DNA from: Hydrogenophilus thermoluteolus
GTDB lineage: Bacteria; Pseudomonadota; Gammaproteobacteria; Burkholderiales; Rhodocyclaceae
Assembly: GCF_003574215.1 (NCBI RefSeq)
Contig: NZ_AP018558.1
Span: forward strand, 1,591,001-1,655,000
Length of the DNA: 64,000 bases
Direction: 5' to 3'
Below are positions 30,173 through 38,054 of this stretch, one piece after another. Below the pieces are notes generated by a model. It did no database searches. It was not told the DNA's origin and was given only the letters and a program-made list of their open reading frames with translations. The position numbers were made by a program, and so were the translations under genes. The number at the start of each line of letters is the position of its first letter. Position 1 is the stretch's first letter.

Positions 30173-31243
30173 ATGAGCAACCGGCATCCCATTTTGGCGC
30201 ACATCGATGCGCTTGGGCAGCAGATCTGGCTCGATCAATTGACACGGGAATGGCTCCTCGATGGTACGTTGCGCGCGTGGCAAGCGAAAGGGGTCACTGG
30301 CGTTACCACCAACCCGGCGATCTTCGAAAAAGCGATCAGCCAAAGCGACGCGTACCGTGACGAACTCGCGGCGTTGCGGCAAAGCGACCTGGAGCCGGAA
30401 GCGGCGCTCGAACTGCTCGTAGCCGCCGATGTGCTCAGCGCCTGTCAACAGTTTCGCGCGACCTGGGACGAAAGCAACGGTCGCGCCGGATATGTCAGTA
30501 TCGAAGTGAGCCCAGCATTGGCCCACGACCGTGACGGCACCATCGCTGCTGCGAAACGGCTCCTTGCGCGCATTCCCGAACCCAACGTGTTGATCAAGAT
30601 TCCGGCAACCGCTGCAGGGATCGACGCGATGGCAACGCTCGTCGCCGAAGGGATCGGCGTCAATGTCACGCTGATTTTCTCTCCGGGTCAATGGCAGGCC
30701 GTCGTCGACGCCTACCGCCGAGCGGCTGCCGCGGCGCAAGCGCTAGGCATCACCCCGGGGTATAGCGTCGCGAGTGTCTTCCTTTCGCGAATGGACAGCG
30801 CGGTCGATCCCCTCCTGGCGGAACGGGCGCCGGAGCACCCGGAGTGGCAAGGGATGACGGCGGTTGCGATGGCCAAAGCGATCGGCGCCACGTATCGCAG
30901 CCTGTTGGCTACCGATCCCCTTTTTGCTGCACACCCGCAACGGGTTTTGTGGGCGAGCACCAGCACCAAGAACCCAGCCTATTCCGATCTTTTGTACGTC
31001 GAACCACTCATCGGGCCAGAAACGATCAATACCCTGCCACTCGCCACGCTCGAAGCGCTGCTCGATCACGGCAAAGCGGACGAAGCCACACTTGCGCTCC
31101 ACGTCGACGAAGCACACCAGCATCTGCAACGTTTGCAGACGCTGGGTATCGACCTCGAGGCGATCGGCGCCGATCTGCAGCGCGCGGGGCTCAATGCGTT
31201 TGCGCAAGCCCAGGCGCGGTTGTTGGCGATCGTTGCCGGTTAG
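30173..31243 (+). CDS. tal: Transaldolase
   Basis: 356 residues. Moves a dihydroxyacetone unit between sugar phosphates in the non-oxidative pentose phosphate pathway. The Schiff-base Lys lies in NVLIKIPAT; GVTTNPAIF and YVSIEVSP near the N-terminus are family signatures, as is STSTKNPAYSD. Last four bases overlap the end of convergent cheA. Confidence 0.95.
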   Translation: MSNRHPILAHIDALGQQIWLDQLTREWLLDGTLRAWQAKGVTGVTTNPAIFEKAISQSDAYRDELAALRQSDLEPEAALELLVAADVLSACQQFRATWDESNGRAGYVSIEVSPALAHDRDGTIAAAKRLLARIPEPNVLIKIPATAAGIDAMATLVAEGIGVNVTLIFSPGQWQAVVDAYRRAAAAAQALGITPGYSVASVFLSRMDSAVDPLLAERAPEHPEWQGMTAVAMAKAIGATYRSLLATDPLFAAHPQRVLWASTSTKNPAYSDLLYVEPLIGPETINTLPLATLEALLDHGKADEATLALHVDEAHQHLQRLQTLGIDLEAIGADLQRAGLNAFAQAQARLLAIVAG

Positions 31244-33120
31244 GCCGGCTGCATCACCGCTTCGGGGGGTTGGGCGTATTTCTCCAGCTCTTTCTTGCTC
31301 ACCCCCTGGCGGCCGGTGCTGGTTTCGAAGAGCTCTTTCATGTCGAGGATCAGGACGATCTGACCGTTGGAGAGGATCGTCACACCCGCAACCCCTTTGG
31401 GTCGGAAATCTTCGAGCGACTTGATCACCGCGTCTTCCCGCCCAGCGAAGCTGTCGATACCAAGGATGAACGAAAATTCGGCCATTTGCATCAGTACGCC
31501 GTAATTGGGGCTGCGGGTCATCGGCCAATTGAGGAGCAGCGAAAGCGGCAAAATCGGCAGCACTTCGCCCCGCACCACCAACGTCGAGCGTCCACCTACC
31601 TCGCGCACCTCGTCGAGGTGAATCGGAAGGATTTCGCGCACCATCGAGAGCGGCACTGCGAAGGGTTGTTCGCCTAGGCGGACGAGCAGCACCGGCAGAA
31701 TCGCGAGCGTGAGCGGCAGGCTGATGATGAAGGTCGTCCCGCGCCCCGGTTCCGATTGCACGTCGATCGTGCCGTTCAATTTGGTGATGTTGGTCCGCAC
31801 CACGTCCATCCCCACGCCGCGCCCCGAGACGTCGGAGACCTTCTCTGCGGTGGAGAAACCGGGCAGAAAGATGAGGTTGAGGCTTTGCCGGTCGTCCAAC
31901 CCGTTCGCTTCGTCGGCCGAAATCAACCCTTTCTCGACCGCTTTCGCGCGAATCTTTTCCGCACTCATCCCTTTGCCGTCGTCGGCGATGATGATCAGGA
32001 TATGGTCCCCTTCCTGTTTCGCGGAGAGTTGAATCGTCCCTTCCGGTTTCTTCCCGGCAGCGATGCGCTCTTCCGGCGATTCGATACCGTGATCCACCGC
32101 GTTGCGGATGAGGTGAATGAGCGGATCCGAAAGATCGTCGATCATCGTCTTGTCGATCTCGGTCTCTTCACCGCTGATCACGAGTTCGATCTGTTTGCCG
32201 AGCTGGCGTGCCAAATCGCGCGCAATACGCGGATATTTCTGGAACAACCGCCCAATGGGCTGCATCCGCGTTTTCATCACCGCGTTTTGCAGGTCGGAAA
32301 CCAAGAGATCGAGCTGATTGACCGAAACGTCGAGCGCATGAAGGGTATCGGGGTCGGTTTTCCCCGCCAGGATGTCGCTACGCAACGCGGTCAAGCGGTT
32401 TTTGGTAAGCCCGATTTCGCCCGCTAGGTTGAGCACCTGGTCGAGGCGCGACGTTTCGATGCGGATTCCCTGGTCCCGATTTTCGGCTGGCCGCCGCACC
32501 GGGGCAGGGACGGACGCGCGCTTGGGCGCAGGTGGCGCCGCTTTTGCTTCCGCTTTGCCGTCGTGCGCTTTGGCGTCGTCTGGCTTCGGCGTCGCCTTGG
32601 ACTCGTTCGCTGTTTCCCCCGCAACCACTTGGTGCAGCAACTCCCAATCGGGTTCACTGCCCCCATCTTTACCCGAATCTACGGCATCGGCCTGGCTTTT
32701 GGTACCCCCACCTGCGGGTTCGGGCAGTTTCCCGGCAAGCGCGGCCCGCAACCGTTCGAGTAGTGACTCTTCCGCGGGCGGCGGTTGCACGCTGCGCTCC
32801 AAATAGGAGAACATGTCCCGGACGGCGGCGGTGGCTTCCAGGATCAGATCCATGAGCGATGGCGTGAGCGACAGTTCGTCGTTGCGCAGCTTGTCGAAGA
32901 GGTTTTCGGTCAGGTGACACAACGTCACCAGTTCGTTCGCGCCAAGAAACCCCGCACCCCCTTTGATGGTGTGAAACCCACGAAAAATTTCGTTCAAGAG
33001 ATTTTTGTCGTGCGGGTTCTTTTCGAGCTCGACCAAACGGTTATCGACGCCTGAGAGCAGGTCTTCCGCTTCGACCAAAAAATCCTGGAGAAGGTCCTGC
33101 ATACCAGCAAAATCGCTCAT
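31240..33120 (-). CDS. cheA: Chemotaxis histidine kinase CheA
   Basis: 626 residues. Receptor-coupled kinase that phosphorylates CheY. P1 domain with phospho-His50 (FHTIKGGAGFLG), a long Ala/Pro/Lys linker (about 135-210) with no recognisable CheY-binding P2 domain, P3 dimerisation (SRLDQVLNLAGEIGL), P4 ATPase with PLIHLIRNAVDHGIE and DDGKGM, and P5 CheW-like domain. Last gene of the cheV-cheV-cheY-cheZ-cheA operon. It is the only CheA here with an intact kinase core. Confidence 0.97.
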   Translation of the reverse strand: MSDFAGMQDLLQDFLVEAEDLLSGVDNRLVELEKNPHDKNLLNEIFRGFHTIKGGAGFLGANELVTLCHLTENLFDKLRNDELSLTPSLMDLILEATAAVRDMFSYLERSVQPPPAEESLLERLRAALAGKLPEPAGGGTKSQADAVDSGKDGGSEPDWELLHQVVAGETANESKATPKPDDAKAHDGKAEAKAAPPAPKRASVPAPVRRPAENRDQGIRIETSRLDQVLNLAGEIGLTKNRLTALRSDILAGKTDPDTLHALDVSVNQLDLLVSDLQNAVMKTRMQPIGRLFQKYPRIARDLARQLGKQIELVISGEETEIDKTMIDDLSDPLIHLIRNAVDHGIESPEERIAAGKKPEGTIQLSAKQEGDHILIIIADDGKGMSAEKIRAKAVEKGLISADEANGLDDRQSLNLIFLPGFSTAEKVSDVSGRGVGMDVVRTNITKLNGTIDVQSEPGRGTTFIISLPLTLAILPVLLVRLGEQPFAVPLSMVREILPIHLDEVREVGGRSTLVVRGEVLPILPLSLLLNWPMTRSPNYGVLMQMAEFSFILGIDSFAGREDAVIKSLEDFRPKGVAGVTILSNGQIVLILDMKELFETSTGRQGVSKKELEKYAQPPEAVMQPA

Positions 33121-33155
33121 GGCTCTGCTCCTTGTTTCTGCGCTGTCCCGAGCCG

Positions 33156-33995
33156 TCAGAAGCCGAGACTACTCAGTAGATCATCCACCTCTTCTTGGGA
33201 CGACAAAACGCCCTCCCCCTTCTGAACAGCCGGCCCATTCAGCAAGGCTTCGTCGCCTTCCGATTGGTGTTTTTTCTGTCGCAGCTCTTCTGGCATCGCT
33301 TCGATGAGGATCTGCAGCAGTTCGGTTTCGATCCGGCCGACGATCTCGATCACTTTTTTGATCACTTGACCGGTAAGGTCTTGGAAATCCTGCGCCATCA
33401 CGATGTTCATGAGCTGCTCGGCGGTGAGGTGCGCGTTCTCTTCCGTAAGCGCAAGGAACGCATGCGTCTCTTTCGCAAGCGCTTTGAACTCCTGCGGCGA
33501 GAGCTGATTGGCAAAGAGCTGATCCCAACGGGCGCGCAGCGCCTGCGCTTTGCTCTCCAACTCTTTTTGCAACGGCGACGCGATCTCGGCCGCATTGAGG
33601 ACCTTGACCGCAGCTTCTTCAGTTTTCTGCGCGATGTAGCGCAGCCGCTCTTTGGCATCGGGAACTGCTTGCGCTGCTTCCGCGACGACCGATTCACACC
33701 CAAGCTCTTTGAGCGCCTCATGGAGTTGCCGCGCCACCTTTCCGATGCGGCGGTAGAGTTCGTCGCGCTGCTCGGGTGTCAGGGGCGGTTCGGCTGCTTC
33801 GCCTGGGTCAGAAGCATCCGAATCCGCCTCGGCGCTTGCTTGAAACTGCTCGGCAACGGTATCGAACAGCGCCTGCAGTTCATCGCTGTCACCACTCTCC
33901 GTTTCCGGTTCCGAGCTCTGCGCAGCAGCGCCGACGATGCTGTCGAACAACGCTTGCAATTCGTCGCTGTCGCCAGATTCGTGTTTTTTACTCAT
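33156..33995 (-). CDS. cheZ: CheY-P phosphatase CheZ with duplicated N-terminal motif
   Basis: 279 residues. CheZ speeds dephosphorylation of CheY-P. The long central helical hairpin carries the catalytic region QDFQDLTGQVIKKV (Gln), and the C-terminal CheY-docking helix is SQEEVDDLLSSLGF. At the N-terminus ESGDSDELQALFD occurs twice (residues 6-18 and 33-45), not a usual CheZ feature. ATG at 33995 with GGAG 9 nt upstream is preferred to 34034. Lies between cheY and cheA. Confidence 0.95.
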   Translation of the reverse strand: MSKKHESGDSDELQALFDSIVGAAAQSSEPETESGDSDELQALFDTVAEQFQASAEADSDASDPGEAAEPPLTPEQRDELYRRIGKVARQLHEALKELGCESVVAEAAQAVPDAKERLRYIAQKTEEAAVKVLNAAEIASPLQKELESKAQALRARWDQLFANQLSPQEFKALAKETHAFLALTEENAHLTAEQLMNIVMAQDFQDLTGQVIKKVIEIVGRIETELLQILIEAMPEELRQKKHQSEGDEALLNGPAVQKGEGVLSSQEEVDDLLSSLGF

Positions 33996-34011
33996 CGTCT
34001 TGCTCCACGCG

Positions 34012-34404
34012 CTACTGTTTGCCCAGCTTCGCAAAGATGCGGTCGAGCTTTTCCGCCAACACCGCTGCCGTGAAAGGCTTGACGATGTATCCTGAAGCGC
34101 CCGCCTGCGCCGCCGCGATGATGTTCTCCTTTTTCGCTTCTGCGGTGATCATCAACACCGGCAGGTGTTTGAGCTTTTCGGAACTGCGGATCTTTCTGAG
34201 CAGCGTCAGCCCGTCCATGTTGGGCATGTTCCAGTCGGTGATGACGAAATCGAACGGTTGGCTTTCCAATTTGTTGAGTGCCACCTGGCCGTCTTCAGCC
34301 TCTTCGACGTTGGTGTACCCCAGTTCCTTCAACAGGTTGCGCACGATGCGACGCATCGTCGAAAAATCGTCGACCACCAGAAAACGGATTTTGTTTTTGT
34401 CCAT
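34012..34404 (-). CDS. cheY: Chemotaxis response regulator CheY
   Basis: 130 residues, single receiver domain. Phospho-acceptor Asp57 ([12 protein letters not shown]), acidic pair Asp12-Asp13 and the conserved Lys in VKPF are all present; [17 protein letters not shown] is characteristic of motor-binding CheY. Binds FliM/FliN when phosphorylated. Sits between the cheV pair and cheZ. Confidence 0.97.
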   Translation of the reverse strand: MDKNKIRFLVVDDFSTMRRIVRNLLKELGYTNVEEAEDGQVALNKLESQPFDFVITDWNMPNMDGLTLLRKIRSSEKLKHLPVLMITAEAKKENIIAAAQAGASGYIVKPFTAAVLAEKLDRIFAKLGKQ

Positions 34405-34421
34405 GGATCAGCACTCCTTGA

Positions 34422-35399
34422 TCATCGTGTGAGTAACGGCCGGAGGGTCTCGGCCAACGCATGGGCGTCGAATTTTGCCACATAGCCGTCGACACCCACC
34501 CGTTCGCCCATCGCCCGGTTCGCTTGCGACGAGAGCGAGGAGTGCATGATCACCGGAATGCCTTCGAAACGGGGGTCGGCCTTGATGTATTTGGTCAGCA
34601 CATAACCGTCCATCTCCGGCATTTCGGCGTCGACCAAAATCACATCGACCTGTTCGCGCAAACTTTGGCCGGTTTGTTCGGCAAAATTGGCCATACTTTC
34701 GAGTCGCGCCCACGCCTCTGCGCCGTTGTTCGCATGTGCGTGCTTCACTCCGAGTTTGTCGAGCACCTCCGCAATCTTTTTACGCGCAACGCCCGAGTCA
34801 TCGACGAAGAAGACGTGGTAGCGGTGCCCTTCGGGAATCGGCAAAATCGTCCCGACCACCTCTTCGCCAAAGACCCGCGCCAGAATCGATTCGACGTCGA
34901 TGATCGAGACGATGCGGCCATCTGGGAGCTCGGTGATCGCAGTGATCATCCCGTGGACCTGCTGCGAGACGTTTTCCGGTTCGCGCACCAGCCCCCACTC
35001 GACGCGGATGATGCGGTCCACCGATTCGACGAGGAACGCCAACGTCTTTTGGCTGTATTCGGCAACCATCATCGTCGGTGCCAGGCGGTCGTCCATCGGC
35101 GCCAACCCCATCACCTTCGCCAACGACACCACCGGGATGACGTTGCCGCGCAGACTCACCAACCCTTCGACACCAGGCGGCACGTTGGGCGCGCGGGTGA
35201 TGAACGGGGTGCTCATCACCTCACGCACTTTGAACACATTGACGCCAAAGATTTCGCTCGTCCCCAGCGAAAAGAGGAGGATTTCGAAACGGTTCGAGCC
35301 AGCCAACCCGGCGCGCGCCTCGATCTCTTCGAATGCACTGTGTTCCGACTTCTCCTCGACCAGTTCCGGTTCGATGACCGTTTTCGCAGGAAGATTCAT
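34422..35399 (-). CDS. cheV: CheV-type coupling protein (CheW + receiver), copy 2
   Basis: 325 residues: an N-terminal CheW-like domain (about 30-175; NVFKVREVM, GLVSLRGNVIPVV) fused to a receiver domain with phosphorylatable Asp in ILVDAEMPEMDGY. CheV couples receptors to CheA like CheW, and the receiver can act in adaptation or as a phosphate sink. Three bases after the first cheV, to which it is clearly paralogous. Confidence 0.93.
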   Translation of the reverse strand: MNLPAKTVIEPELVEEKSEHSAFEEIEARAGLAGSNRFEILLFSLGTSEIFGVNVFKVREVMSTPFITRAPNVPPGVEGLVSLRGNVIPVVSLAKVMGLAPMDDRLAPTMMVAEYSQKTLAFLVESVDRIIRVEWGLVREPENVSQQVHGMITAITELPDGRIVSIIDVESILARVFGEEVVGTILPIPEGHRYHVFFVDDSGVARKKIAEVLDKLGVKHAHANNGAEAWARLESMANFAEQTGQSLREQVDVILVDAEMPEMDGYVLTKYIKADPRFEGIPVIMHSSLSSQANRAMGERVGVDGYVAKFDAHALAETLRPLLTR

Positions 35400-35402
35400 C
35401 GC

Positions 35403-36377
35403 TCAGCCCTCCCGTTTGCCATGGGCTTCGTACAAAACGCGCCGCAGAATCGCCGCCAATTCTTGCGGCTGGAATTTCGGCACATACTCGTCGACCCCAA
35501 CCGATTTGCCTAGATGTTGGTTCTGCATCCCGGAAAGCGACGAATGCATCAGGACCGGAATCCCGGCAAAGCGGCGGTCGGTCTTGATCTTTTTGGTGAG
35601 GATGAAACCGTCCATCTCCGGCATTTCGATATCGGTAAGCACCGCCGAGACGAGCTCTTTCACCGGTCGTTTGAGCGTACGCGCCCGTTCCGCGGCACGC
35701 TCCAGGTTCTCCCAGCATTGTCGGCCATTGACTGCTTCCACGTACCGGACGCCCAGCTTTTGCAGCGTCCGTTCGACCTGTTCGCGCGCGATCGCCGAAT
35801 CGTCGGCGTAATAGATCGTGAAGCGGTCCGCATCGGGTAGGGGTTCGATACCGGCATAGAGATCCGCTTCCGCTTCGACCCCACCGGTGGTATCGGAAAG
35901 CACCTTTTCCACGTCGAGCAGCATCACCAAGCGCCCATCGGTGAGTTCCGTCACCGCGGTGACGAGCCCCCCCATCTTCGCGGTGAGCATATCGGGCGGC
36001 ACCCGCATCTGCGACCAATCGAGCCGCAAGATGGTGTCGACCGATTCCACCAGGAACCCTTGCACGTGCTGGTTGTATTCGGTGACGATCATGATGTTGC
36101 GTTCGCTGCCCGGTTCCACCCCGACATATTCGCCCAGATCGACCACCGGTACCAACACGCCACGCAAACTCACCATCCCCTTCACCGCTTTGGGCATTTC
36201 CGGCGCTGCGGTGATCGGCGGGGTCTTCATCACTTCACGGACCTTGAAGACATTGATCCCAAAGGTCTCACGCCGCCCCGTGGCTTGACTCACTCCCAAG
36301 GTGAACAGCAAAATTTCGAGTTTGTTGGTGCCTGCAAGTTTCGTGCGCTCATCGATGCGTTTGAGCAGGTCGGTCAT
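35403..36377 (-). CDS. cheV: CheV-type coupling protein (CheW + receiver), copy 1
   Basis: 324 residues from the ATG at 36377 (AGGAG close upstream; the 36401 start would add eight unrelated residues). CheW-like domain with NVFKVREVMKTPPITAAP and GMVSLRGVLVPVVDL, then a receiver with phospho-Asp in VLTDIEMPEMDGF. First gene of the chemotaxis operon, transcribed from a sigma28-type promoter. No separate cheW is present in the window. Confidence 0.93.
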   Translation of the reverse strand: MTDLLKRIDERTKLAGTNKLEILLFTLGVSQATGRRETFGINVFKVREVMKTPPITAAPEMPKAVKGMVSLRGVLVPVVDLGEYVGVEPGSERNIMIVTEYNQHVQGFLVESVDTILRLDWSQMRVPPDMLTAKMGGLVTAVTELTDGRLVMLLDVEKVLSDTTGGVEAEADLYAGIEPLPDADRFTIYYADDSAIAREQVERTLQKLGVRYVEAVNGRQCWENLERAAERARTLKRPVKELVSAVLTDIEMPEMDGFILTKKIKTDRRFAGIPVLMHSSLSGMQNQHLGKSVGVDEYVPKFQPQELAAILRRVLYEAHGKREG

Positions 36378-36417
36378 GATGGGCTCCTTGCGCGCTGTCA
36401 CTTCGCGATAGTGCTAT

Positions 36418-36444
36418 ATTACGACGGATCAGAAAAAAACTTGA
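36418..36444 (-). promoter_or_regulatory. Sigma28 (FliA) promoter of the cheV-cheA operon
   Basis: On the minus strand TCAAGTTT (36444-36437), an 11-bp spacer, then GTCGTAAT (36425-36418). The -35 is identical to the other two strong sites nearby; the -10 matches GCCGATAA at only about four of eight positions. Predicted start near 36411, 34 nt before the cheV ATG. Confidence 0.6.
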
Positions 36445-36479
36445 GGCAAATTGGACGAAAAAAAGGCCGCAATTTTTCC

Positions 36480-36506
36480 TCAAGTTTTTTGCGCTTTGGT
36501 CGATAA
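36480..36506 (+). promoter_or_regulatory. Sigma28 (FliA) promoter of the chemoreceptor gene
   Basis: TCAAGTTT (36480-36487), 11-bp spacer, GTCGATAA (36499-36506), one mismatch from the GCCGATAA consensus -10. Predicted start near 36513, 28 nt before the ATG. Its -35 and that of the divergent promoter form a perfect 10-bp inverted repeat (AAACTTGAGG 36437-36446, CCTCAAGTTT 36478-36487). Confidence 0.82.
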
Positions 36507-36540
36507 TAATTCCATCCGTTCGGAACACGAGGAGCCCCCC

Positions 36541-37659
36541 ATGTTCGGCAACAAGACCAAAATTCAAGAACAAGCAGCGCGGATCGCTGCGCTCACCGAT
36601 GAACTGGCGCGCGCCCAGCAAGCGCTTCAGGAAGCACGTCGCGAAACAGAAGAGGCACGTGCCGAAGCCGACGCTTGCCGTACAGAAGCAGAGAATCTTC
36701 GCCGCGTCCTCAAAGAGTTCGTTGCGTTTGGGCAATCGCTCGGGAGCGTTCGCAGCAGTTTCGTGACGCTGGCCGAAACGGCAGAGGCCGACCAGGATCA
36801 GGCCGAGCATGCCGAAAAAGCTGCCGTGCATACGGAACAGGTGGTGCGTACCATCGCGAACAATCTGCAGAAGTTGGCTGAGGCATCGCAAGAGGCGATG
36901 ACCAAGATCGGCGCGCTCGACGAGCGGGCGCAGCAGATCAGCGGCATCGTCAATCTGATCCGTGAGATCGCCGATCAAACCAACCTACTTGCGTTGAACG
37001 CGGCGATCGAAGCCGCACGCGCCGGTGAACAGGGGCGCGGATTTGCGGTGGTCGCCGACGAGGTACGCAAACTCGCCGAGCGCACCGCAGTGGCCACTTC
37101 CGATATCGCACGACTGGTCGAGCAGATCCGCAACGACAGCAGCGCAAGCCGCACTGCGATCGTCGCGTTGGCCGAACGCGCCCAAAGCTATAGCGAAGAG
37201 AGCCGCACCACGGCGCAAGAGGTAGAGGCGTTGGGGAATGAAATCGAAACGATCCACCGCGAAGCGGCGCTCTCGGCGCTGCGTGCGTTCTGCGAAATCG
37301 CGAAACTCGACCACATCGTGTACAAATTCGAGGTCTATCAGGTGATCCTGGGCAACAGCCAAAAAAGCGTGGACGAGTTCGCCAGCCATCAAGCGTGCCG
37401 GTTGGGCAAGTGGTACTACGAAGGGAAAGGGCACCACTGCTTCAGCCACTTCCCCGGTTTTCGCGACCTCGAAGCGCCACACCGTTCGGTACACGACGCG
37501 GCCAAAGCGGCTCTTACCGCGTACGCGCAGCACAACTGGGATCAGGTGGTTACCGCACTCGCGCGAATGAATGAGGCGTCGATGCAGGTGATCAACCTCT
37601 TGGATCGCCTGGTTACCGCGGGGGAAGAGAACCCAGCGCTCTTGCAGTGCGAAGATTAG
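36541..37659 (+). CDS. Soluble methyl-accepting chemoreceptor with C-terminal zinc-binding (CZB) domain
   Basis: 372 residues with no membrane helix. An N-terminal coiled coil (about 10-60) leads to the signalling hairpin, whose tip contains [28 protein letters not shown]. The C-terminal CZB domain (about 255-360) shows the expected zinc ligands: His in [12 protein letters not shown], Cys in [13 protein letters not shown], and His residues in [10 protein letters not shown]. Soluble CZB receptors are reported to sense zinc or oxidants such as hypochlorous acid, and feed CheA/CheW. ATG at 36541 follows GAGGAG. Under a sigma28 promoter. Confidence 0.92.
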   Translation: MFGNKTKIQEQAARIAALTDELARAQQALQEARRETEEARAEADACRTEAENLRRVLKEFVAFGQSLGSVRSSFVTLAETAEADQDQAEHAEKAAVHTEQVVRTIANNLQKLAEASQEAMTKIGALDERAQQISGIVNLIREIADQTNLLALNAAIEAARAGEQGRGFAVVADEVRKLAERTAVATSDIARLVEQIRNDSSASRTAIVALAERAQSYSEESRTTAQEVEALGNEIETIHREAALSALRAFCEIAKLDHIVYKFEVYQVILGNSQKSVDEFASHQACRLGKWYYEGKGHHCFSHFPGFRDLEAPHRSVHDAAKAALTAYAQHNWDQVVTALARMNEASMQVINLLDRLVTAGEENPALLQCED

Positions 37660-37985
37660 TCGTCGACGAGACGATCCCAATCTTCACTGCCGTCCAACAC
37701 CCCGCGTGCGCGCACTTTCACCGGCCGCCGCGGGGTGTTTGCTAAGCGCGCATTGCCTTTGTCGAGGGATGCGTGCGCGGCATCGTCGTTGCGCTGCAGT
37801 CGGGCCGATTCCGCATCGCCTTGAAGACCGTGGTGCGTTGCCCCTGTCGTCACCAACAGCCGCTCCAGTGCTTGCAAATCGGTGCGCAACGCACGGACCG
37901 CTAGATCGTCCGGGTAGCGTGCAGCGACGGCGTCGGCGTTGAGCGCCGCAAGCCGTACGTATTGCCACACTGCTTCCCAGTCCAT
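37656..37985 (-). CDS. Unknown 109-residue protein under a sigma28 promoter
   Basis: I do not recognise a family. 109 residues from an ATG at 37985: the first 55 ([20 protein letters not shown] and on) look helical, the middle is polar, and the end is basic ([13 protein letters not shown]) then acidic ([12 protein letters not shown]). No signal peptide or membrane segment. A near-perfect sigma28 promoter predicts transcription from about 38015, 30 nt before 37985, matching the leader length of the other sigma28 genes here and ruling against the 38015 start. It should be a late flagellar/chemotaxis gene. Its stop overlaps the end of the convergent chemoreceptor gene by 4 nt. Confidence 0.7.
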   Translation of the reverse strand: MDWEAVWQYVRLAALNADAVAARYPDDLAVRALRTDLQALERLLVTTGATHHGLQGDAESARLQRNDDAAHASLDKGNARLANTPRRPVKVRARGVLDGSEDWDRLVDD

Positions 37986-38021
37986 GATGGCTTCGCTCCA
38001 TGACGATCTTGTCATGAAGCG

Positions 38022-38048
38022 TTATCGGCACCAAGGAAAAAAACTTGA
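38022..38048 (-). promoter_or_regulatory. Sigma28 (FliA) promoter, near-perfect
   Basis: Minus strand TCAAGTTT (38048-38041), 11-bp spacer, GCCGATAA (38029-38022). The -10 is an exact consensus match and the spacer is the optimal 11 bp. Drives the unknown 109-residue gene. Confidence 0.88.
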
Positions 38049-38054
38049 GGGTTT

